Both the position numbers and the translations under genes were made by a program. Below are positions 1 to 10,184 of a DNA stretch of 64,000 bases, piece by piece; within the stretch, counting starts at the first letter, position 1, and each line of letters starts with the position of its first letter. Origin of the DNA: Ephydatia muelleri. Its lineage: Eukaryota > Porifera > Demospongiae > Spongillida > Spongillidae. Under the pieces are notes generated by a model that did no database searches, was not told the DNA's origin, and saw only the letters and a list, made by a program, of their open reading frames with translations. Location: positions 7,407,923 to 7,471,922 of the forward strand of contig JABACO010000015.1 of assembly GCA_013339895.1 (NCBI GenBank). Direction: 5' to 3'.

Positions 1-1301
1 CATATGAATGCCACAACAATAGCTGTGGCTTGTGGCTATGTGAATATTAAAGTACATACTACTAGAAGACTGGACCACCAAGCATCCAATGCACAGAACC
101 CCTTGCGTGCACTGAACAAAAGTCCACTTGCCTATGCACAACATTGGGAAACTTCTCAGCAGTGTGCACACAGCACGTGAAGATAGCCTCTGGACTGGTA
201 TGTCTGCACCAACACCATACAACTGCACTAGGAATGGGCTAAAAGGGGTGGGGCTTACCACTGTCGGGGAGAAAGATGTACAATGGTACAAAAAGAAGCA
301 AGGGGCAAGCTCCAATCACAACAAAAGGAAGCAGGAACCCTCCAAGCTAAAAGTTGGAAAATAAAGTGGAATTGATGAAATATCTCATTGATTTGTTTTG
401 GAGTCCCACCTCATATAGACCACTCCCAAATGCTGGTCCAATAGCAAATCCCATTCCTGCAGCTACTTCTACCAATCCCTAATAAGAGTGCACCCAAATG
501 AAACTCTAGCCCAAGTGGTGGTCTACTGACCATCACAAGTCCTATATTCTTTGGATATAAGGCTGTGGAAAGGGCATACGAAGATGTGAAGAACATGGCT
601 GTCCCTGTGCCCTGGAACAGTCGGAGGATGATGCAGATTGCAATAAATGTGCCTCCTCCTTCACCTATCTTACTCACTAACCTAGAACATCAGTTTAGTT
701 GAGGGGAAAATGGTAATAGACTTGGCAAACCCTTACATGAATTTACATGCACATGAATCCTTCGCCCAAATGCATTGAAGGATACACCAATACAGCCACC
801 TTACCCAGCTGGTGAGATGCCTCCAATACATTCCCTCTTACCAGGTATGTCCTCCTTACCCAAATAAGCTGAAGGACACTCCTAATACCAGTGTGCTGAT
901 AAGCAACATAAACCTTACTCCAATGGAGGAGCCCTGGGGAGTGGAGGGAGATAGATACACTTGCGCTCGCAGATGATGGTGCTTCAACTGACATAGTATC
1001 CGAAGAAGGGCGACAGTATCACAACACAGAAGGGGGAGGCACTGACGATGCTTCCTATAAGAGTAGAAGATACGCCCTTCTGAGCAGCCTGGATGGTGTG
1101 TTGCATATTACATGGGAGAACATGGTGGTGGAAGGAAAGGTTGCATACGCCACGCTTTGAAGCAACGCGAGACTCACTTCAATAGGGAAGAACGGAGCGA
1201 GAATGGAGAAGGCGCAACTTAGGACAAAGTTTAAAAAGCAGCACACGGCAAAGGCCAGGACATTTTTGAACCTCGGGAGATTTTTCTGTTGCGCTGATAC
1301 G

Positions 1302-4300
1302 TGAAAGGAAATCATCTAGCACATGCAGACAAATGAATGAATGAATGATTCCAATACAAGCACAACACACGTGAATAGTTAAGTTATTACGTTATTATTG
1401 TCATTTCCCTACATCCTGTCTCTCCCTTTTATTTTGCTCTAGGATCCCACAGGTACTTGTCATATGGTCGGGATGGAGGTCTTCTGATTCTTTGTGGACG
1501 CTGTTCTGAGATACTTGCTGGTGGTAAGTTGTTAGAACTTTGATCTGCCTGATTATTTACCTCCCCTTCAAGGGTATGCTGAGGACCTTCAAGCTGACCC
1601 TTGGGTAGCTCATGTCCAGGCTCTTTCACTGTCTGATCTGAAACACTCTCGGGTTCTGACCTTTCATCTGCCCCTAACTGATCTTGCTGTGGTTGGTGTA
1701 TTGCATTTGGCTGAAAATTGCCTTGTTGTCTGACTGAAGGGTCCTGCACAGAGGGTGGAGGTTGGGGAACAGGGTCCAAGTTTTTCCTCCTGTAGACAGG
1801 TTGAGAAGTATGTGGGTGTATGAGCTGCTCTAGATTATGAGGCTCCGTTTCTGCTGTAGTTTTGGGGGGTGTGTCCTCTGCTTCCTCACTCTCTACGTCT
1901 GATTCTGCCATTCTCTTCCTTAGCTGGTCGGCATGCTTCCTGCGTTCAATCCCATTAACATTCACAATGTATGATAGTGGTCCGGTTTTCCTCATAATAC
2001 AGCCACTTTCATATCCTTTTCCTTCTGGTCGTCCAACCCAAACTAAGTCTCCTATTGAGAAGGATGAGAACTTGGCCCTAGTATCATGATAAACTTTTTG
2101 CTGAGTTAAAGCTTTGTCCATGTAGTGATTTATATCTGGTTTCAAGAGGTCCAACTTTGTTCTAATCCTTCGACCCAGCAACAATTCAGCAGGTGAGCGG
2201 CCTGTTGACTTGTGGGGTGTATTTCTGTAGGAAATCAGGAAACGTTGCAGTGTCAGGTCTAAATCATCCCTATGCATCTTTGTAGCTGAGAAGCGCTCCT
2301 TAAAAGTCCTCACTGCCCGTTCCGCCAGTCCATTTGTTTTTGGGTGATACGGGGTAGCACGAATATGTGTAATGTTATTGGCAGTGCAGAAGTCTTTAAA
2401 TTCAGAGGCTATGAACTGAGGACCATTGTCAGATACTATGACTCGTGGTAAACCAAAACGGCAGAAGATTTCCCTCAATGCCTTTATTGTTACTGCTGCT
2501 GTGGAAACCTGCATTGGTTTTATCTCTAACCACTTTGAGAACGCATCAATGACTACCAGCCAATACTTGCCCTCAAAGGGGCCAGCATAATCTACATGGA
2601 TCCTGGACCAAGGTTCACTTGGTGTGTTCCATGCAAAAAGTAGACTTTCCGGCTCCCGCGGACGATTCTGCTGACAAGGGCTACACTTCTTTACATACAT
2701 TTCCACTTCCTCATCAATGTTAGGCCACCAAACGTAAAATCTTGCAAGCGCCCTCATAGCCCATATTCCTGGGTGCCCATCATGTAAAGTGGCCAAAACA
2801 GCATCATGTAACGGTTTTGGTATGACAATCCTCCCTTGCCAGAGCAGAATATTTTCCTCAAAAGACAAAGAATCCCTTTTCTCATAAAAGGTCATGTATT
2901 CTTGGGGTATAAGCTTTCTGTCATTTGGCCACCCTCTCTCCATGTACAGAATAACCCTTGAGAGAAGTGGGTCTTGTCTAGTCAGTCTTTGAAGTTCTTT
3001 CTTCGATATGGGCAAGTCCCCTATACGAATGTTCAGAAGTGCTCCACTATAACCAGCCTGCTCGGTTGTGGATATGTTCGTAGTACGTAACGGAAGACGT
3101 GATAACGGATCTGCCAATAAATTGTGTTTCCCCTTGATGTACTCAAGGTCATAATCATAGGCACTCAGAGTAATAGCCCACCTTTGCAAACGATTGGCAG
3201 CCATTTTAGGAATTTCTTGATGCGCTCCAAGGATACGTTCCAGCGGCTTATGGTCTGTTTGCAGAATAAATCGTCGGCCATACAAATATTGATAGAATTT
3301 GGTGACACCAAAGATGATGGCAAGAGCTTCTTTGTCAATAACAGAGTACCTTTTCTCTCGATCCATCAAGGTCCGTGAGGCAAAAGCCACTGGTTTCTCA
3401 ACACCATCTGACAACCTATGCAATAACACTGCACCTACTCCATTGTCACTAGCATCTGTCATAAGGACTAGCGGTAAAGCTTCATCGTAATGCACCAATG
3501 TGTCCTTACATGATAACAGCTGTTTCAGATGCTGAAAGACTCTGTCGCTCTCTTTTGACCACACCCATCTTGTTGCGTTCTTTGTGAGTTGGTGCAAAGG
3601 TGTACATAGTGATTGCAAGTTTGGTAAAAATCTGGAATAATAGTTAATAGCACCAAGGAAAGAGCGTAATTCCTTCACATTGGATGGTGCTGGCATCTGC
3701 TTAATGGCCAACACATGCTCTTCAGTTGGGTGAATGCCATCTTGATCAATTCGATAACCCAAGTAAGTAACTTCCGCTTGCATAAATTTACACTTTGACT
3801 TCTTTATCCTAACATTTGCCTGCTTCAACCTCTCTAAGACTTCCTTCAAAAGCTTCAAATGTTCTTCCTGTGAAGTTCCTGCCACCAGGATGTCATCAAT
3901 GTACGCAGCGGTTTTCGGGATGCCCGACAAAATTTGATCCATAGCTTTCTGAAATATCGCGGGAGCAAAACTAACTCCAAATGGCAATTTTTTGAACTGG
4001 AAATATCCCAGATGGGTGGCAATGATCAAGTACTTCCTAGAAGCAGGGTCCACTTCCATTTGGAGATAAGCATCAGACAAGTCCAACTTGGTGAAACACT
4101 TGCTGCCACTGAGCTTTGATATAATGTCCTCAAACCTTGGTAAGGGATGGGGGTCAACATACACTTGTGGGTTAACTGTAGCTTTAAAGTCAACACATAA
4201 CCGAATACCCCCACTACCCTTTGGGACACATACGATTGGAGATGCCCGTTCAATTGGTGTGATTGCTGAATCAACATGTTCCAATACATTCTGCTCCACT

Positions 4301-5709
4301 AACCGATGTATCTCCTGTTCCACGGCCTTCCGCATTGGAAAAGGTAATGGGCGTGCAGAAAATAGCCTGGGAATAGCACCCTCTTTCATGTGAACCACTG
4401 CTTTATGACCATTGATGGTGCTAGGCTTCTCACTAAAGAGTTCTGAGTACTGCTGAAGCAGTGCCCCCAATGGTGTAGATGTGGTGTTTCCATTTGTACC
4501 TGGCGGCAATGCTGACCCTGCTTGTGGTCCCAACTTACAAATGGTGACACCCCTGGGCATACGAATGTCAAATTCCTGGCACCAGTCTAACCCAAACAGA
4601 GGTTGATCATGCTGCTTCACCACCGTCACTGGTAGTTCCTTCCTCTTCCCCAATGCCTGCACATCAATAGTGGTTTCACCTAACGTTTCGACTACCACAT
4701 TTGTGTATGCCACCAGAGTGTCTGCTGATGACAGGTAAGGGGATCCTATTCTCTTCCAGATTTGTTCGCTGATTACTGACCGTGCTGCTCCTGGGTCATA
4801 AAGCATTTGCACCCTTACTCCATTTAACAACACACTCAGACGTGCTGCCTGGCCTCTCAGAGTCCTGATCTGTACTGTGTTCACTTCTCTTTCTCCACTG
4901 TCATCCCCATCTATCACTGAATCTGTGTATTCTTCATCATCTGGATCAATTGCTACTGCATTCACACGTCTTTGTCTTGGTAGCCCCCTTTGACCACGGT
5001 GAGTAACTGTTGCTCTTTTTGACTTCATGCATACCCTAGCAAAATGATTCGAGGCCCCACATGAATTGCAGATTGCTCCTTGGGCTGGGCATTTCTCTCC
5101 AGTTCGATGTTTCGGGAATCCGCACCTTAAGCAGTCTCGCCCTTTTTCCAGTTCCTTAGGTGTAAAACCTGACGTATTACGCATGCTACAACGTGCGTGA
5201 GGTGCGGTCTCTTGTAACCCCTTCACTCTTCGAATGCCAGACTCTGTTCCTGTATTGTCTTTCCCCAAGGCTTGAATCTTATGTTGCTGATTATGCGCCT
5301 GTTCCAAAACCAAAGCTGAAGCTTCAACTTGTTGGAGTGTAGCTTCATTGGTAGTGTGTATTCGAAATAATTCTCTTTGCCAGTAATCGTTGTTAATACC
5401 AATAGCCAATTGATCACGTAAGCGTTCTTCTAAAGACTGGCCAAAACTACAATTTCCAGCGATGGCGCGCAATGCGATAATAAATTGTGATACAGTCTCT
5501 CCCTCTTTCCTATACCTCGACGCGAAAGTGACTCTCTCCGCTAGAATGCAAATTCCCGCCTGATAATGCCTTTGCAACGTGCTTTTGTCGCCAAATATGT
5601 AAGGAAACCATCTAGCACAAGCAGACAAATGAATGAATGAATGATTCCAATACAAGCACAACACACGTGAATAGTTAAGTTATTGCGTTATTATTGTCAT
5701 TTCCCTACA
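1302..5709 (-). mobile_element. Ty3/gypsy retrotransposon Ty3-I, copy A (complete, TSD CGTAT)
   Basis: A 4,408-bp LTR element inserted in transporter exon 1. LTRs of 112 bp lie at 1302-1413 and about 5598-5709, start TG and end CA. The 5-bp target duplication (ATACG on the plus strand) is at 1297-1301 and 5710-5714. The sequence after the 5' LTR, TGGCGACAAAAGCACG, is placed like a tRNA primer-binding site. LTRs this short and a single gag-pol frame are notable. The same insertion, with the same TSD, is in copies B and D, so it entered once before the locus duplicated. Confidence 0.92.
1429..5664 (-). CDS. Ty3-I gag-pol polyprotein, intact reading frame
   Basis: One frame of 1,411 codons without a stop. 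In order: central Gag region, two CCHC-type knuckles (CLRCG..., CNSCG...), an aspartic protease with DPGA in place of the usual DT/SGA, reverse transcriptase with YIDD, RNase H starting TDASDN, a zinc-binding HHCC integrase domain, the integrase core (HVDYAGP, SDNGPQF, TNGLAE) and an acidic, proline-rich tail. The K02A2.6/Mag-like branch is the best fit. The frame opens inside the LTR with no ATG before the knuckles, and the N-terminal part of Gag expected before the conserved Gag block is missing. The element may depend on another Gag source or a non-ATG start. This is the only one of the three copies with an unbroken frame. Confidence 0.9.
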   Translation of the reverse strand: MLCLYWNHSFIHLSACARWFPYIFGDKSTLQRHYQAGICILAERVTFASRYRKEGETVSQFIIALRAIAGNCSFGQSLEERLRDQLAIGINNDYWQRELFRIHTTNEATLQQVEASALVLEQAHNQQHKIQALGKDNTGTESGIRRVKGLQETAPHARCSMRNTSGFTPKELEKGRDCLRCGFPKHRTGEKCPAQGAICNSCGASNHFARVCMKSKRATVTHRGQRGLPRQRRVNAVAIDPDDEEYTDSVIDGDDSGEREVNTVQIRTLRGQAARLSVLLNGVRVQMLYDPGAARSVISEQIWKRIGSPYLSSADTLVAYTNVVVETLGETTIDVQALGKRKELPVTVVKQHDQPLFGLDWCQEFDIRMPRGVTICKLGPQAGSALPPGTNGNTTSTPLGALLQQYSELFSEKPSTINGHKAVVHMKEGAIPRLFSARPLPFPMRKAVEQEIHRLVEQNVLEHVDSAITPIERASPIVCVPKGSGGIRLCVDFKATVNPQVYVDPHPLPRFEDIISKLSGSKCFTKLDLSDAYLQMEVDPASRKYLIIATHLGYFQFKKLPFGVSFAPAIFQKAMDQILSGIPKTAAYIDDILVAGTSQEEHLKLLKEVLERLKQANVRIKKSKCKFMQAEVTYLGYRIDQDGIHPTEEHVLAIKQMPAPSNVKELRSFLGAINYYSRFLPNLQSLCTPLHQLTKNATRWVWSKESDRVFQHLKQLLSCKDTLVHYDEALPLVLMTDASDNGVGAVLLHRLSDGVEKPVAFASRTLMDREKRYSVIDKEALAIIFGVTKFYQYLYGRRFILQTDHKPLERILGAHQEIPKMAANRLQRWAITLSAYDYDLEYIKGKHNLLADPLSRLPLRTTNISTTEQAGYSGALLNIRIGDLPISKKELQRLTRQDPLLSRVILYMERGWPNDRKLIPQEYMTFYEKRDSLSFEENILLWQGRIVIPKPLHDAVLATLHDGHPGIWAMRALARFYVWWPNIDEEVEMYVKKCSPCQQNRPREPESLLFAWNTPSEPWSRIHVDYAGPFEGKYWLVVIDAFSKWLEIKPMQVSTAAVTIKALREIFCRFGLPRVIVSDNGPQFIASEFKDFCTANNITHIRATPYHPKTNGLAERAVRTFKERFSATKMHRDDLDLTLQRFLISYRNTPHKSTGRSPAELLLGRRIRTKLDLLKPDINHYMDKALTQQKVYHDTRAKFSSFSIGDLVWVGRPEGKGYESGCIMRKTGPLSYIVNVNGIERRKHADQLRKRMAESDVESEEAEDTPPKTTAETEPHNLEQLIHPHTSQPVYRRKNLDPVPQPPPSVQDPSVRQQGNFQPNAIHQPQQDQLGADERSEPESVSDQTVKEPGHELPKGQLEGPQHTLEGEVNNQADQSSNNLPPASISEQRPQRIRRPPSRPYDKYLWDPRAK

Positions 5710-5782
5710 ATACGCTGCTTTTTAGCAGAAGAGGTTTCACTTCAGTCTCACTCTTTGACTGAATTGTGTAGTTCTCTTCCAT

Positions 5783-6349
5783 CTAAGGGTGTGGTTGCTC
5801 TGCTCCGAAAATTATCTCCGGATACTACATTCCAGTGCAGGAAATCTTCTTCGGCATTCATCTGGTGTTTTAAGCGCCTTGTTCGAACTTGCTTCAGCAC
5901 CAACGGACCCTACAAACTGTGTAATGTGAGCGTACAGGTATACAGGAAGCTCAAAGCGGGAAAGAGAACCTTCACTGTAGACCAAAGCAGCTACTGCGTA
6001 GACTTCCTTCCCACTCTTCACCAAGTTGGTTCTTTTTTTGCCTGTTACGCAAGGAAAGAAAAAAAATTACAACTGCATACATACAAAGAACAATGACATG
6101 ATCCTAAAGGACGTATAGTTTATACGTTCTTAAACTTTGATTTGTAAAGTGTAAATTCATAATGACTGATGATGATGTGATACTTCCAACTCAAGCAATC
6201 GCCTAGTTGTACTCCGTATATCATTGCATACTTTCTCCGTGGTGACGTTTAAAAATAACCCGCGGTTAACTGCGGCAACCCTATTCTACATTTTGCATAT
6301 ACGCTTCTTTATTTGCAAGTGTAGAACTGTTTAGTTGTAGGATCCTATC

Positions 6350-6384
<35 letters not shown>

Positions 6385-6417
6385 ACGTTCCTTGCTTTTG
6401 CGCCACCAATCTATATT
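5783..6417. other. Upstream region of transporter copy A with possible terminal exon and poly-C tract
   Basis: No secure gene. On the minus strand, 5812-6041 is an open segment with a pyrimidine-rich acceptor just before it and a stop 29 bases before the transporter ATG; it could be the last exon of an upstream gene or 5' leader. A run of about 33 C lies at 6351-6384; it is shorter at 23,479-23,494 and appears as poly-G at about 49,966-49,990. Confidence 0.4.
5812..6041 (-). other. Possible terminal coding exon, function unknown (copy A)
   Basis: About 75 codons open from an acceptor-like site (polypyrimidine then CAG) to a TAA. The segment is repeated at 22,941-23,170 and 50,301-50,530 with the frame kept. 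I do not recognise the product. Coding status is weakly supported: the copies are too similar for conservation to mean much. Confidence 0.25.
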
Positions 6418-6759
6418 GGGCTATTCCATTATTTAATTATACACCCCTACAGATGACAATAAATGGTGTCCAAGGGGGGTATAGGAATATGTCTCGGGGG
6501 GTGGTCTTTTAAGTGCCTGTCCCGGGGGGTTAGAAGGCGTAATAGAAGCTTGTCCAGGGGGGAGTGGAACAATATAGAAGATTGTCCAGGGGGGTGGGGC
6601 AAAACAGAAGCTTGTCCAGGGGGCATTTACAAGTCTGTCCCTGGGGGGTAGAGGTATAATATAAGCTTGTCCAGGGGTGCTTTTATAAATTGTCCCAGGG
6701 GTATACGTTTTCAATTATTGTCATCTGTAGGGGTGTATGGTTAAATAATGGAATAGCCC
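6418..6759. mobile_element. 342-bp MITE (TIR GGGCTATTCC, TSD ATT), copy A
   Basis: Inverted termini of about 45 bp begin GGGCTATTCCATTATTTAA. ATT is duplicated at 6415-6417 and 6760-6762. The interior holds irregular repeats of TGTCCAGGGG. The right-hand copy of the locus has the uninterrupted target at about 49,931, proving mobility. The 3-bp duplication and GGGC ends are compatible with a PIF/Harbinger-type non-autonomous element, but no transposase links it to a family. Confidence 0.85.
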
Positions 6760-6762
6760 ATT

Positions 6763-7110
6763 CTAATCACTTTCTCGATATAAGTTTTTTATTTACTTGT
6801 TTCCCTACTTTTTTCCCCTCCTCGCCCCGAGACAGTTTTGATAGCTATTGGTTCAGTTCTAAAAACATATTCTTGGTATCGCTTTCGCTTGGTAGGCCGC
6901 TTGGAGTCTGACAAGTCTTCTTGGTACCGAGCCCGCTTGTAGCGATTCATGGTATTGCTTTGGCTCGCTATAGCACGCTTGGACTCGGGATTTTCGTCGT
7001 ACCAGGTACTCTTCCACTAACGCTAAACGTAATACAATGCAACCGCCTACCTAGTTTCTACATGCATGTTAATTGCCGCGCGATCATGGGATCGTTTCCG
7101 CGAATAGGGC
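6763..7110 (-). mobile_element. Helitron-like fragment (N-terminal repeat region plus arm), copy A
   Basis: On the minus strand the stretch around 6860-7005 encodes a basic repeat pattern (RYQED, KRAxxxxxRY, RYKRARYQ) of the same style as the first exon of the 4.2-kb Helitron elsewhere in this window. It runs into an end starting CAAGTAAATAAAAAACTTAT, close to the Helitron end CAAGTAAATAAAAACCTTC. No second exon is present. The 342-bp MITE is inserted beside this arm. Interpreted as a decayed relative of the Helitron; the exact ends are uncertain. Confidence 0.5.
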
Positions 7111-7199
7111 AAGTTTTTTATTTCAATATTCCATTGCTTCTTACGCACTGAGAATCGGAGTATCTGTCATGGAGTTGTAAGGCTCTGACTTTTGAATTA

Positions 7200-7702
7200 G
7201 AATTCTATAAAGTCCAGATTTGAACAGAAAGGGTATAACACTTACAAAAACTTGCAGGAGCTGTTATTGAATGCCATCAAAGGTAGTGATCTAACATCTG
7301 AGCTGGAATTTGTGAGCAAATTTTATGGCAATGAAAACCAATTGAAGTGTCAATTGCAAACTTTGCTTTGGACTACAATGAAACATTTCTGGCATTGTTG
7401 AATATATGAAAACTCTTTCATGCAGCTGCAAAGAAGTCATTGGTATTAATTAGAAGTATGCACAGTACTGAAACTGATACTCATCCATGCCTGCAACTAA
7501 TGCTTCATGTGAACGATCATTTAGTGCATTGAGGAGATTAAAGACCTATCTACGCTCCACCATGCGACAAGATAGGTTAAACCATCTCATGCTTCTACAT
7601 GTGTACAAGGAACGTACAGATGATCTCAATCTTAAAGCTGTAGCAAATGAATTTGTTTCAGCATCCGAGAATAGACTGCGTATCTTTGGAAAATTTGATT
7701 AA
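7200..7702 (+). pseudogene. hAT transposase C-terminal fragment, copy A
   Basis: The 7487-7702 frame carries the hAT dimerisation region: ATNASCERSFSALRRLKTYL followed by RSTM and LNHLMLLHV. Upstream, from about 7212, a second frame (FEQKGYNTYKNLQELL...) matches the preceding transposase part and ends at a stop near 7400, so the gene is broken. DDE residues are absent. The N-terminal half of a related TTF-finger hAT is at 30.4-32.1 kb, but continuity with this fragment is not shown. Confidence 0.75.
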
Positions 7703-7852
7703 AGCTTTCGTGCATGTCTTGTGTTATATTGTATCATGTGCACCTTTGAGTGGCATCCGTGCAATGATATCCGATTATGTGGTGATATTGCACCTATACG
7801 TACTATTAAAAAAACAACAACCTAGTTTCATGTATCAATTACATATACTTAA

Positions 7853-8475
7853 CACCGGTTCCATGAGAAACGGGTACACATTTGTGTGGAAATGCAAAAA
7901 TGAAAAAAAATCGGTCATGCATGTATCTCAAAAGTAATTGTAAATATTGATACTATATTCACTGGCGTGACGAACACTGAAATTGTTTTAAAGAACCCAT
8001 TAGTAACGGCTACGCTGTATTCGGGCACGCCCAACTGATTACTTCGTTTTGCGGTACGTAAAAGCATAGATTAAAGAATACCTGGATACGAAACGCAGAG
8101 ATAATTAGAAATGATCCGCGTTTCGGCACGTGACTCTTTTGGTCTAATAAATTTACATGGCTATACCAGCGGCCGACACTGACTTGCTTATTTTGATACG
8201 AGCGATACAAGAGACGATTACGGACACTAAGATACCTGGTACGCAGGCAGAAACACACAGTGACGGCGGGATGGGGGGGTCGGGGGGGGGGGGGGCGGCA
8301 TATGCCCCCGGGCGCCGGTCGGGGGGGGGCGCCGTCAGGATGTGATTAAAAAAAAAATTCTAAGTTGTCTAACAAAAATAAACAAATTTTGACGAGGAAC
8401 GAGCGGATGTCATGTAGACTACGTAACGTACTTGCAAAACTGCTGAAAACGATTTATAATTAATAGGTATAAATA
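7853..8475 (+). mobile_element. Left end of TTAA element K, truncated (copy A)
   Basis: Starts CACCGGTTCCATGAGAAACG after TTAA (7849-7852). It matches 24,963-25,595, the left end of the complete element, including the start codon region of its first gene (about 8157) and the first 218 bp of a hAT MITE from 8258. It breaks off inside that MITE at about 8475, where the tandem-duplication junction lies. Confidence 0.8.
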
Positions 8476-9620
<1,145 letters not shown>

Positions 9621-10184
9621 TCTGAACCTGCGTCAGCAGGTTCAATATAGGATTGATTGAGGAGTCATGAATGTCATTAAACATTTTCAGTTGCGTCGCG
9701 AGGGACACACGAAGAAACGGATAGCTTTTCTCTTTGCAGCAATCGAACGACAACACCAAGATCTACTTTTCTCTTTGCAGCAATCGAACGACAACACCAA
9801 GATCTACGTTTTGGTGCTAGTTTCATGTCATAAAACTATGCCCTTCTAGACCAACTAAGAACCTGTTTCTCGTGCCCACGCCCAAAAAATTGTTGGTCGT
9901 CGTCGTCGTCTTCTTCTTCTCCGTCAAGTATAACTCACGCTAGGAATGGTTTTAATAAACGGCGATAGTACCAATCGCTTCAGAATTTAGCGGCGCGGTG
10001 CCCCTTAAGGTAATAAAGAAGCTACAACGAAAAAGTACTATATACGGTATGGGTATATTACTATGTTCTAAATACAGGAGTATGGATAATTTTAGGCAGT
10101 ATAAATACTCCAACAGGCACAAAATTTATTTTGGTGTCAGTTTAGTCGTTACTTATTTTGGCTAGTGAAGTTGTTTTTCTAAAA

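Larger units (their letters stand above)
1..5782 (-). pseudogene. SLC18B1-like: SLC18B1-like MFS transporter, copy A (exons 1-7, interrupted by Ty3-I)
   Basis: 5' half of a vesicular-amine/polyamine-type major facilitator transporter; the window edge cuts it in intron 7. Exons by splice sites and reading phase (minus strand): 1a 5710-5782, 1b 1178-1301, 2 993-1088, 3 860-933, 4 531-681, 5 410-478, 6 259-346, 7 132-203. The ATG at 5782 is directly preceded by an in-frame TAG. Exon 1 is split by a Ty3 element whose 5-bp target duplication flanks it. Recognisable family features are APFFPIE after the first helix, the ARGF/GVRF loop position and a motif-C-like GMGFAIGPAFG in exon 5. Family assignment rests on motif pattern and exon-length fit, not a search. 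Exons 8-15 lie outside the window. An in-frame ATG in the LTR (1315) may give an alternative start. Confidence 0.8.
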
